Origin: Stropharia rugosoannulata
Lineage: Eukaryota; Basidiomycota; Agaricomycetes; Agaricales; Strophariaceae
Direction of reading: 5' to 3'
DNA: 64,000 nucleotides
Assembly: GCA_028532985.1 (NCBI GenBank)
Contig: JANCIK010000011.1
Coordinates: forward strand, 434,001 to 498,000
In this document: positions 1-9,247 of the stretch, in pieces
Position numbering within the stretch: position 1 is the stretch's first letter
How the letters are laid out: the number at the start of each line of letters is the position of its first letter
The notes under the pieces: generated by a model
Database searches by the model: none
Seen by the model: only the letters and a program-made list of their open reading frames with translations
Told to the model about the DNA's origin: nothing
Program-made: the position numbers and the translations under genes

Positions 1-1376
1 CTTTAAAAGAGGCGACGAACCCTTTCAGGTCCTCAATCTCTCCGCGCAGCGAACCAACATCCACGGCCTCAGTCTTGATGGCGGGCACCGGCATAAGTCC
101 ATCAGTGCTATTGCGCCCTAGGCTCAGCGTAGTGCTTGGGTTCTTAGTACGGGCCATTTGTTCCGCCATCTCGGCTACTTGTTTGAGCGGATACATGTCC
201 TTGGTGCGCACTTCTACCGTCACCCCAGTAGGTGCAGTGAACTGTATATTGCGCTCAGTCAAGAACTTGTCGAACGATGCGCGCGTCGTGTAATCAATGT
301 CCAGTTTATTAAACAGACGATCCCTGAACCCCGCAGTGAGACTATTGGTGAAGTAAGTCACCAAGGTATGATTCGCGAGCAGGGTAGGCGCTTTCGTGAG
401 CTTAGCGGCCTCGGCCAGGAACGCGCGCTTGAAGTCCAGCAACACCTGGAGGTCTTCCTCCGAGATGCGCTGATTCTCCTTGCAGAGCTTCTTGAGCCGC
501 GCGATGGACCCTGTCTGAATGCTGATCACCTCCGGGTACTCGTTGAGAATCATTTTCTTGAGCTCCGCGTACCCCTTGGTATCATAACCTGGTAGATTCT
601 TCCATTCCTCCGCCGTCTGCATGGGTACATATTTTATTACATATCCCCTCTTCTCATCATCCTCCGTCACCTCCGCGCGCTTAAACCAATCCTCCAGGTC
701 CTCGAAGTACCGCGGCAGCTCATCGCGCTCTGCAGCAGGATCGAAGCTCGGCGTGCCGCGCGCACCGCGTACTGGCATGGACATATCCTTAGGCATAGTT
801 TCTGGTTCTCGTGGGGGTGAATTTCGTTCGCTTTCTGAAAGATCTGACAAGTCTCCTTCAAATATATCTCTCGCTACGCACTCTGCTTCACTTTCGCTAT
901 TTTCCGCCGTGCGCTGCGCGGATGTCTTAGCAGTTCCAAATACTTCCGAGAATGGAGGAGGGGTGTCTTGGGTAGCTTGGCTATCAGAAGTACCGAATGG
1001 TGCGGTTTCAAGTGTAATATCACCGTCCACTAATTGGTCTTCTGATTGAATGCCAGATGGTGGTCCCCAAAATCCACTAGTCCCTACTCTTAATTCCGAG
1101 TCGCTTTCGGTGAGCGCACCTGGGATGCGCTGCGCTAATCCCTGAGTCTCGATCTGCAACTGCGCTTCCTCCCTCGCTCTTTTCTTTGCTTTTCTGTCTC
1201 GCGTCGGTGTAATTACCAACGGCTCTACCAGCTCAGCGTCTTTCTTGCTCCTCGTGGTTCTCTCGCGTGAAGGCACCGTTCCAAAGGATGGTCTGGCTTC
1301 TTCTGGCTCGGCGAGCGATGAAGGCGCAGGAAATTTGCCTCGCTTGTTACTCGTCCCCGTTTTAGTTGAAATTTTT
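1..1376 (-). CDS. Ty3/gypsy Gag, partial (runs off the left edge)
   Basis: The minus strand stays open from about 1376 to the window edge with no stop. The first in-frame Met is at 796 (MPKDMSMPV). The stretch before it is acidic, Ser/Thr-rich and lacks an ATG, so it may be leader or spliced sequence. After the Met comes a fungal gypsy capsid signature: TPSFDP, then ELPRYFEDLEDWFKRAEV, a ...GYVIKYV... helix and a ...EYPEV... segment, as in Agaricomycete retrotransposon Gag proteins. It lies directly downstream, in the element's direction, of a primer-binding site (1440-1458) and a 5' LTR (1461-2635), which fixes its identity. Protease and pol should lie left of the window. No frameshift or stop is seen. 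Codon use is GC-rich with many GCGC runs, unlike the host genes on the right. The start codon is uncertain. Confidence 0.8.
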
Positions 1377-1439
1377 GTAATTTATTGTAATAGGCGCAAG
1401 CCGTAGTTCCCGAAACACTAATTGAGATTTCTGAACCTT

Positions 1440-1458
1440 CCCCTCGCGGTGGGCTCCA
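1440..1458 (-). other. Primer-binding site of the minus-strand gypsy element
   Basis: On the minus strand the 19-mer TGGAGCCCACCGCGAGGGG starts two bases after the LTR end. It begins with TGG, the complement of a tRNA CCA tail. The identical 19-mer follows the 5' LTR of the element at 34.1-37.4 kb. The tRNA was not identified. Confidence 0.75.
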
Positions 1459-1460
1459 GA

Positions 1461-2635
1461 TGAGAGGTCTACTGCGTAGCTAGACTCGAAATCGCGAAAC
1501 ACAACACACACACACACCCAGCGGAGCGAGATCCTATCCCTTAGATCGAGCGAACGCCCTCAACTAAATGGCAGTATAATCTATGCTCTGCTCTGGTTCC
1601 CGTTCTGGGCGTGCGATGCGCGCACCTCGTGTCCTCTAGTCTTTGTAATAGCAAGTAGTGCCTGCAAGTTCGTTTGTAAGGAGGGGTTTAATTCTAGTAA
1701 ATCTCGGATAGAGTCCGGTTGCCAGAGGCGCACACTAGGCAAATGATATATGAAATAAGTTGTTTTAGCGAACGGCTTCGCTGCGCGCACTTCAGGGTCC
1801 GGTGACCTCGTTCGATGCGCGGACTCTCCAAAGTCCAGAAATCCAAGACTCTCCAAAGTCTTTCACCCGGCAGTGCAGTCTCACAGTCTAAACACTACAG
1901 TGCGAGTTTCCGTACACGGTTGTACTGACTCCTCACTGAGCTCTCCAAATGACCCGGTGGTCAGAAGCTATCCAAAACTCCTATGATTCACAAACACTTC
2001 ACAGTTAAAACCCTAACAAAAGCTAAACACAGCCCGCTGATGGTCTGGGACGGAACCCAGCACACAGATCTAGTGGGTAGACAATTGCTTAAATTACTAT
2101 AGACAAGGATACAGGTTTATATGCGATGCGCGCATGTGTACTAATAATAAGGTAAAGTAAATACTAGCAACGCGCGGCCAAAGGTCCGCGCATCGCATCC
2201 AGGCTGCCCTTTAGTGTTCCAGCCCCTGGGCATCCGCTGCGCGCATGTCGTTCGTTCCCTCGGGCTTTTGCGCGTCTTTTTGATGCGCGCCGCCACGGTC
2301 ACATGATGTGTGGACTTAGGCAAATTCTGCCTTTGCGATGCGCGCACAGCCCTTCACACCGCCCTTGGTACTTGCTCAGCTGTACTCATACCGCACTTCG
2401 CCGGTGCTTAACCGTTCTACGCCCCCTTGATCGCTCGCACAGATGGCCAGACTATGCACTTTAGACTGTGCAGTTCGCTGACCAATCCCTCTTGCGCTAA
2501 GGTGCGCGCAGGCGCTGATAGCTATAGACTACGAGTCAGGCTCCACTCTAGTCCCTCTGTGTTTTCCCGCGCGCAGCTATCCCACTAATAGTACTTCTGA
2601 CTGTTTACACCCATAGACGAAAAGCAGCCCTGTCA
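1461..2635 (-). repeat. LTR, family 1, copy 0 (5' LTR of the minus-strand gypsy element)
   Basis: On the minus strand it begins TGACAGGGC and ends ACCTCTCA, matching the ends of the LTRs at 14106, 18040 and 32242. It is shorter (1175 bp) and diverged. Homologous blocks include the stretches around 1530, 1660, 1990, 2180 and 2300. Where the other copies carry CCGCTGAGC, this one often carries GATGCGCGCA. The outer flank is GCGG (2636-2639). Its partner duplication would be left of the window. Confidence 0.8.
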
Positions 2636-2641
2636 GCGGGT

Positions 2642-5600
2642 GTGCAAGTTGCTACTAAGATCCACACTGGGACTTATGAACCGTCCAGTTCATCGTACCG
2701 GTCGCGCTGGTTCACAGTAACAAAGAAAGACGGGGTGTCCTTTAGAATAGTACATAGCTTAGAGCCGCTGAACGCTGTTACCATTGCGCACTCAGGATTG
2801 CCACCGGCAGCGGAGAGTCTGGCAGAGCACTTCGCTGGGCGTGCGTGCGGCGGAATACTGGACTTGTATGTCAGCTACGACGAGCGACTCTTAGCGGAGT
2901 TGTCTCGCGACTTGACAACATTCCAGACACCGTTTGGTGCGCTCCGCTTAGTAACCTTACCAATGGGCTGGACCAATTCTGTACCCATCTTTCATGAAGA
3001 TGTAACTTATATTCTCCGCAATGAAATACCAGACGTCACGGAGCCGTACATTGACGATGTGCCTATCCGCGGACCGAAGACACGGTATGAATTAGAGGAT
3101 GGAGGGTACGAGACAATTCCAGAGAACAGCGGAATCCGGCGCTTCGTATGGGAACACATGCAGAACGTGAATAGGATAGTTCAGCGGATGAAGTACTCAG
3201 GAGGGACTTTCAGCGGAAAGAAATCCATATTGTGTGCAGCGGAGATTGTGGTGGTGGGACACTTATGTACCTACGAGGGTCGAAAGCCAGCGCCAGATAA
3301 AGTGCACGCCATCCTCAACTGGGGACCGTGTAAGAATGTCAGCGATGTGCGCGCCTTCATGGGTACAATGGGACTCTTGCGTATTTACATCTCAGACTAT
3401 GCTAAGCGAGCGGAGCACATACAGAGATTGTTGCGTGGGAAAGAACCCTTCAAGTGGGGGCCAGCGCAGCAAGCCAGTATGGATGCACTGAAGGATGGAG
3501 CGCGGAACGCACACTGTGTCAAGCCGCTGGACTACACACTGCCAGGACCGATCACGCTGGCAGTAGATACATCTTGGCGCGCTGTAGGATTTTATATCTA
3601 CCAGCAAGATCCGCTGAACGCGAAGAAGCGTGTGTACGCCCGCTTTGGGTCAATTCTGTTAACTGAGAGGGAACAGCAGTTCTCACAACCAAAGAGAGAG
3701 CTATACGGGCTATTGCGAGCGCTACAGGCGTGCTATTACTGGCTCATCGGAGCGCTGAAGTTGGTAGTGGAGACGGATGCCAAATATCTCAAGGGGATGT
3801 TGGATAATCCGGGCATGGGACCTAACACTACCATTAACTGCTGGATAGACAAGATCCTTATGTACCACTTTCAGCTGAAGCATGTAGCAGGCAAAACATT
3901 TGGCGCAGACAGCCTGTCACGACGAGAAGGACAACCAGGAGATGAAGAGTATGAGCACTCAGCGGAGGATGATGACCAAGAAGTAGGTCCACTGGAGTAC
4001 GAGAAAGTGTATGAAGAGGATCCCGATCTGCTGAGTTTAGAAGAGTTCAAGGACCAAATTGATGACTGCAGAGGATATCTACAAGCTGGGTTCCTCAACG
4101 AGTTGTTTGATGGTCCCGCTGAGCCAGCTAGAACGGAGGCACATTCGGTTGACTGTTTCCAGTTAGAACTGGAGCGGGCGAGAAAAGAGATGAGAGAAGA
4201 ACAGCGGACAGTACGTAACTTCCTACAGACAGAGGAGGTGTCGCCCGCTCAGCGGGCGTACTTAGAGAAATTTGTTCTGGCACATGTAATTCCAGAGTCA
4301 AAGATAGATGAGTTGGAAGATGAAGAGTACAATGAGTGGAACCGAACGTCAGCGGGGAAGGACATGGATGATAAGCTGCCAATGATAAGGTATTGGCTGC
4401 AAAATCCCAGTACAAGACCCAAGGATATGAGCAAGCGGGAGTATCAGAATTTCATCTGTAACGCACGAAACTTCTTCTTAGATAAGGATGGGCGGATGTA
4501 CCGGCGCTCAGTGGACGAGGCACATAAACTAGTAGTTGATCCCGCTCAGCGGACGCATATGTTGCATGCCGTGCATGACAGTCTGGGGCACAGAGGCACA
4601 TACGCCATGCGCAAACTGCTGATGGAGCACTTCTGGTGGCCAGAGCTGGAGCGGGATGTCTACTGGTATGTCAAGACATGCCATGTGTGTCAGCTGAGGC
4701 AAAAGACGATCATCCAGATTCCGCGGACAGAGACACATACGCCGTCCATCTTCCAGCAGCTACACGCGGACACTATGCACATGTCACCTGCCTCAAATGG
4801 GTATAATTACATAGTGCACGGACGGTGTGCGCTGAGCTCATGGGTGGAAGGTCGTCCGCTGAAGAAAGAGAACACAAGGGCAATAGCACAGTGGATGTTT
4901 GAGGATATTATCTGCCACTGGGGATGCCTTAGAGAGATAATCACGGATAACGGTGGACTGTTCCGCGCAGCGCTCAAGTACTTAGAAAAGAAGTATGGTA
5001 TTACAGGGATTACAATCTCAGCATACAACTCTCAGGCGAACGGAAAGATAGAGCGGCCCCATTGGGACATCAGACAAATGTTGTGGAAAGCGTGTGGAGG
5101 TACCGAGGGCGCACATAAGCGCTGGAGCAAGTTCTTCTACCATGTGCTGTGGGCGGACCGCGTTACAGTGCGCCGCAGATTTGGGTGTTCACCCTTCTTC
5201 ATGGTCACTGGCGCGCACCCGATACTACCACTGGACATCGCTGAAGCGACGTGGCTGGTCAAGTTACCAGATCGCGTGCTTACCACAGAGGAGTTAGTAG
5301 GGTATCGTGTGCGCGCGCTAGCCAAGCATAGGGACACAGTGGAGGAAATGCGTCAGCGGGTGTCAAAGATAAAGCGGGATGCTATCAGAGAGTTTGAGCG
5401 AAAACACTCCGCTAAGATTAGGGACTATGCGTTCAAACCTGGCGATGTCGTACTGATGCGTAACTCTGGCATTGAGTCCAGCTTAAATTGCAAAATGTTG
5501 GTGCGCTGGAATGGACCATACATTGTTATTGCATGGAAGGAAGGAGGTGCTTATCTAGTCGCTGAGCTGGATGGGTCAGTGCTGAAAGACAAAGTCGCAG

Positions 5601-5836
5601 CATTCCGCTTAATACCCTACTTTGCCAGGTGCCAGCTGAAGCTGCCAGCGGACTTAGACGATATCATTGATCAAACGCGCAAGAACCTCAACAAGATGAT
5701 GTCAGCGCCAGACTACGAGCCGGCCATACCTAAAGACTATATCTTTGATGAACCAGGGGTGGTTTCAGGCAGCAGCCAAGTCCCAGCAGACGAAGATGAT
5801 GATGATGAGGATGGGTGGGCGGAGCCCGATGCTTAG
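2642..5836 (+). CDS. Ty3/gypsy Pol: reverse transcriptase, RNase H, integrase (5' end cut by an LTR insertion)
   Basis: A 1064-residue uninterrupted frame starts just inside an LTR boundary; the printed start is a GTG and not a true initiator. Reverse transcriptase: motif A LDLYVSYD near residues 73-80, LPMGW near 106-110, and active-site YIDD near 136-139. RNase H and connection follow, including DADSLSRR-type sequence near residue 425. Integrase: a zinc-binding H-H-C-C region near 640-680 (GHRGTYAMRKLL, CHVCQLRQ), then the D,D,E triad in HADTMH (~706), TDNGG (~766) and KIERPH (~802). A GPY/F-type RWNGPYIVI near 957 and an acidic tail end it. Protease and the first RT motifs are missing. The minus-strand element at 1-2635 inserted here, so the 5' part may survive left of the window. 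No internal stops, so the loss looks recent. Confidence 0.9.
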   Translation: MQVATKIHTGTYEPSSSSYRSRWFTVTKKDGVSFRIVHSLEPLNAVTIAHSGLPPAAESLAEHFAGRACGGILDLYVSYDERLLAELSRDLTTFQTPFGALRLVTLPMGWTNSVPIFHEDVTYILRNEIPDVTEPYIDDVPIRGPKTRYELEDGGYETIPENSGIRRFVWEHMQNVNRIVQRMKYSGGTFSGKKSILCAAEIVVVGHLCTYEGRKPAPDKVHAILNWGPCKNVSDVRAFMGTMGLLRIYISDYAKRAEHIQRLLRGKEPFKWGPAQQASMDALKDGARNAHCVKPLDYTLPGPITLAVDTSWRAVGFYIYQQDPLNAKKRVYARFGSILLTEREQQFSQPKRELYGLLRALQACYYWLIGALKLVVETDAKYLKGMLDNPGMGPNTTINCWIDKILMYHFQLKHVAGKTFGADSLSRREGQPGDEEYEHSAEDDDQEVGPLEYEKVYEEDPDLLSLEEFKDQIDDCRGYLQAGFLNELFDGPAEPARTEAHSVDCFQLELERARKEMREEQRTVRNFLQTEEVSPAQRAYLEKFVLAHVIPESKIDELEDEEYNEWNRTSAGKDMDDKLPMIRYWLQNPSTRPKDMSKREYQNFICNARNFFLDKDGRMYRRSVDEAHKLVVDPAQRTHMLHAVHDSLGHRGTYAMRKLLMEHFWWPELERDVYWYVKTCHVCQLRQKTIIQIPRTETHTPSIFQQLHADTMHMSPASNGYNYIVHGRCALSSWVEGRPLKKENTRAIAQWMFEDIICHWGCLREIITDNGGLFRAALKYLEKKYGITGITISAYNSQANGKIERPHWDIRQMLWKACGGTEGAHKRWSKFFYHVLWADRVTVRRRFGCSPFFMVTGAHPILPLDIAEATWLVKLPDRVLTTEELVGYRVRALAKHRDTVEEMRQRVSKIKRDAIREFERKHSAKIRDYAFKPGDVVLMRNSGIESSLNCKMLVRWNGPYIVIAWKEGGAYLVAELDGSVLKDKVAAFRLIPYFARCQLKLPADLDDIIDQTRKNLNKMMSAPDYEPAIPKDYIFDEPGVVSGSSQVPADEDDDDEDGWAEPDA

Positions 5837-5956
5837 AGGCACAAAGTAGAAAAGGAGACCACAATAGAATATATTGGGTAAACGAAAGGAGAAAGGTACA
5901 AAAGAAACTAGCTAAGGACCACTTTGAGGCGCTCAGCGGAGTAATTAAGAAGGCCG

Positions 5957-7271
5957 TCACTGTGGCGCGGGCTCCTCAGCGGGGCTGGTCCCAGTCAAAT
6001 CCAAGCTGCGCTGTAAAGTCTCTAGCTCTTTAACGAGCAGAGCGCGGCGCTTCAGGATGAAGTCAATCTTGTGCAAGTCACAGATGATCTCAGCCTGCAA
6101 GTCTCCGATGAGACGGCGAGTGACGAGCTTGGATGGGTTCCCGGTGTTCAGCAGTTCCTTAATGAGGTTGGTAGCAGCGTCGAGACAGGCATTGACCTTG
6201 TCGTTCGAGAGAGTGAGATTGGTACCTAAAAGAAGATGAAAGAGTTCAGCGGCCGCAACAGAGAAGAATAAGGGCAAATAGCACACCCTGCACAATGAAA
6301 GGAGAATCGGTGAAAGTAGGAATGCCATCAGTGCCGAGGCGGGCCTTCTTAGAGGAAGCATCGTGGAACGGTGTGTTGCGTGGAGAGCGCCGGTTGTCAG
6401 AAGAGCGGAGTGTCATGCCGCGGCCAAGCACACGAGTGCAATGTCCGCTGGCCTCAGTACGCTCCCGCTGACATAGAAGTGAGAAAGTAACAAGGGAGGG
6501 AAAACGCAACAAAATGAACCTGACGAGGAGTGTCGGGAGGAGGCGCTGAGCGCTTCTTCAAAGGACTAGGCTCTGGGGTATTCTGGTGGCTAGGTACTCC
6601 GCCCTCAGTGGCAGCCTCGATCTTGTCATCGAGGGCCATCTTTTTAAGGAGAAGGTACAGCTGCATGTTAGTAATATCTAAAAGGGTGAAGGAAGTCAGT
6701 CACACCTTGTCGTCATCAGAATCGGGGGAGGAGGTACCTCCGGGGGCAGAGACCGTCTCAGGATTGGCAGCGGAGCGTGAGAGGAGGCGAACATTGCGCT
6801 GAGCGGACGATTAAAAAGATAAAGAAGGGCAGCAAGCACACAGCGTACTGGTCCAGTGGGAGTATGCATGCACTGGCGCGAAGCAGTGGCTTTCGCTTTT
6901 AAAACTTGCTCATGCAGAGTGATAAAAGCGTTGGCAGCGGGAGAGAAAGTGCGGAAGTGGTGATCCGCCTCCAAGGAGGTGTAGATGGCACGCGTCTTGT
7001 TGAGAATATCAACAGCCTCGTTGTTATTAATGATACGAGTAATGCCGCCGTGGGGATCACGCCAGCGGTTCTAAAAAGTTCGAGTGGTCAGCGGAGTAAA
7101 AGACCCAGCAGACCAGCTAAGTGCTGTGCATACTAAGTCAATAGCCAGAAGCTCGAGGCTCCCGGTATAGTTGGAAGGCATGGCAGAAGCCAAGCCTCTG
7201 ATATCTTGGATTAATGCCAGCTGGTGCTTGACATTACTAAAGTTGTACAGCGGAGCGGGTGCATTGGACAT
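5957..7271 (-). CDS. Antisense gene 1 downstream of gypsy pol, six exons, 347 aa
   Basis: Six exons join in frame on the minus strand: 7271-7134, 7070-6849, 6798-6706, 6660-6520, 6467-6287 and 6225-5957. All introns are GT-AG and 47-63 nt. The product starts MSNAPAPLYNFSNV and is mostly helical. It has a central acidic run (SSPDSDDDK), a Pro/Ser-rich stretch with KKRSAPPPDTP, and a C-terminal helical region rich in Leu and Lys (ICDLHKIDFILKRR, LVKELETLQRSLDL). I recognise no domain. It ends 120 bp from the stop of the convergent pol gene. A TATA box lies about 35-45 bp upstream of the ATG. The clean splicing and absence of stops argue for a functional gene. It may be an accessory gene of the retroelement or a captured host gene. 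Confidence 0.7.
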
Positions 7272-7305
7272 TAGTAGCTGAGTGATTCAAAGTAGGAGAG
7301 TAGGG

Positions 7306-7317
7306 CATATATATAGG
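7306..7317 (-). promoter_or_regulatory. TATA box for antisense gene 1
   Basis: The minus strand reads CCTATATATATG, about 35-45 bp upstream of the ATG at 7271, a usual fungal spacing. Confidence 0.55.
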
Positions 7318-7724
7318 CTCAGCGGAGCGCAGAGGACCTAATGAGGGGCGGCCAGCGGCGAGGAATGTGGCATCCCAGCGGACCAGACTCCCAGCGGAGT
7401 TATGGTATGAACGCTGGAGGTAGAGACAGACCACCACATGCACGCTCGCATAAAACGGGGTGCAGAGCGGGAGCAGTTGATAGACGAAATGAGATCCAGC
7501 GGAGAGGCGTGCCTAGCTGAAAGCACTCAGCGGAGGCTGATTGTGTGATTACCGCATATGGAAAAATTATGTCCGAATCAGGTATTGGCACCGACAATAC
7601 ATAGTGCCTAACTAGATACTTGTCATTTCAAATAGCAAAGGAGGCACCACATGTAATAGCCATTTACTCTGGTTACTGTAACAAGGGTACCCTACAGAGT
7701 AAACCAAGGAAGGGGCGCAATACC
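7318..7724. other. Spacer between antisense genes 1 and 2
   Basis: I see no convincing gene here. The first half carries several CAGCGG motifs, for example near 7350, 7374, 7390, 7495 and 7526. The second half is plain sequence. Confidence 0.5.
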
Positions 7725-8269
7725 TCAAACATCCGGACATAATCTTGGTCTCAGCGCAGCGGGGAAGGAAGAGAAAAGGGGACAGATGGGGAAGAAGTCC
7801 TCCTGGTAGAAATGCTGGGCGGCATAATGGAGGCGTTGAAAGTGTTCGGTGTGATTAAGAATGCCGTAGCGCTCAGCATCGTTGGTACCACACAGAAGTA
7901 GCACAAGTTCAGTGTAATACAGCTGAGCGCAGAGATGAGAAAGAAGTGGTGAATGACAGGTGGACTCGGTCAGCTCTAGGCCGCGCTGCACGGACTACTC
8001 AGTGGGAGTGCATGGACAGCGGAAAAGGGGCTTACAGCGTGATCTTGAACTCGGTTAAGCAGCAGGAGGCAGACACTCATAGGTAGCTGTTCCTCCACAG
8101 CAGAGTCCAGGATATAATGAAGGGCAGTTACATATATTCGGCAGACTCGAGCTAGGTCGATGGGAAGGATAGCACTCAGCGGACGCCTGGGCAGAGCGTC
8201 GAGACGAAGGATGCGAGGATCTGAATGGGCAACTAACAAGAGGTTACTCTCAGCGGACAAAGAGGGCAT
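7725..8269 (-). CDS. Antisense gene 2, two exons, 164 aa
   Basis: Exons 8269-8036 and 7985-7725 join in phase 0 across a 50-nt GT-AG intron (GTAAGC donor). The product begins MPSLSAESNLLLVAHSD and is Leu-rich and alpha-helical. It contains two hydrophobic stretches (around PIDLARVCRIYVTALHYIL and LYYTELVLLLC) and ends PRLCPDV. I recognise no family. A TATA box sits about 30 bp upstream. It lies between antisense genes 1 and 3 on the same strand, each with its own promoter signal, so they look like separate transcription units. Confidence 0.6.
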
Positions 8270-8297
8270 GTTTACATATAGGAATACAAGGGATAGA

Positions 8298-8305
8298 ATT
8301 ATATA
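8298..8305 (-). promoter_or_regulatory. TATA box for antisense gene 2
   Basis: The minus strand reads TATATAAT, 29 bp upstream of the ATG at 8269. Confidence 0.5.
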
Positions 8306-8332
8306 CGCAGAGTGTCAGTGCAGCGGGACATC

Positions 8333-8804
8333 CTAATCAGAGCTGACATCGTCTACGACGAGCACGACATCAGGATCGACTTCACGAATTTCGGCCTCAT
8401 TTCGTTCGGAAGAAAGCAGCGGGTGGAAGGGCATGCCCAGATGACTGTATCGGTCAAGAATGCGTAGAGCGGCATTACTGAGTAAGCGAGGATCGAAATG
8501 ATCATTGCTGAACTTCCGCTGAGCGCGGGCCTCATAAAACATGATGGTCATGAGGAATGCCAGAAACTGGTGATTAAAGTCGATGAATCTCAGCAGAAGG
8601 GCGATGCAGTCCTGTGGAGATGGTCAGCGGAGGGGAATCTACGAAACTGAGCCTTACCAGCACGCGGACAACGGCCTGCGCTGACTGCAAAGGCAGGTGA
8701 ATCGTAGTTTCAGCGGAGTCTTCGGTGAGCTCAGCATGGACAGCCAGCTGTTTGAGGAGGGAGGTGAACTGGCGCGCGACATTGGTGCGCTGGTAGCATT
8801 GCAT
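8333..8804 (-). CDS. Antisense gene 3, two exons, 141 aa
   Basis: Exons 8804-8658 and 8611-8333 join in phase 0 across a 46-nt GT-AG intron (GTAAGG donor, CCACAG acceptor). The product starts MQCYQRTNVARQF and is helical through VVRVLDCIALLLRFIDF. The tail is acidic: DPDVVLVVDDVSSD. No family recognised. A pyrimidine-rich stretch ending TTTAG just before the ATG could be an acceptor, so an upstream exon cannot be excluded. The nearest promoter signal is the TATAAAAT about 50 bp upstream, which overlaps the polypurine-tract-like block of the opposite strand. Confidence 0.6.
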
Positions 8805-8834
8805 GACTAAAGGAGGAAAAGGAATAAAGAGCCG

Positions 8835-8872
8835 GTTAACTGAGGACAGTTGATTTTATAGTGAGGGGGAGA
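8835..8872 (+). other. Hairpin plus polypurine-tract-like block (possible 3' LTR boundary); antisense TATA overlaps
   Basis: Plus strand: a 7-bp stem with an AGGA loop (TTAACTG-AGGA-CAGTTGA, 8836-8853), then GTGAGGGGGAGA ending 8872. The same arrangement precedes the LTR at 14106 and, on the other strand, the LTR ending at 34595. No TG...CA LTR is evident after 8872. On the minus strand the same bases give TATAAAAT for antisense gene 3. Confidence 0.5.
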
Positions 8873-9247
8873 GAGCCCGCAAAAATATGGCCACGGAGCA
8901 CGTGTGGGGAAAAGAAGTCTGCTGAGCGGACCTGAGAAGAAGAGAAAGTATACCAGCAAACACTTAGCAGAAGAGAGTCAGCTGTAGGAGAACCCGGCCA
9001 ACAATTAGGACACCTTCTCAGAGGTCTGCAGGTTGCTCAGCTGGGCGGAGTCTATAGCTAAGGACTTAGGAAGTTTCAGACTCACACAAAGAAGACAAGA
9101 ACAAACAGGCATATTTAATTATAGCAATATTTAATTACCTTACATATGCCAGATAAAGTAATAAGGAGCAGAGGAACAAGAAGTGTACAAAAAAAAAAGA
9201 AATAAAGGCCCCAAGGCCTGACAACCAGCGGAAGCATGCGCCTGACC
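8873..9247. other. No gene seen; possible LTR remnant
   Basis: This stretch has a few CAGCGG-like motifs, AT-rich tracts near 9110-9140 and a purine run near 9190. It follows a polypurine-tract-like block, so it could be a decayed 3' LTR, but no terminal TG or matching copy is visible. Confidence 0.35.
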
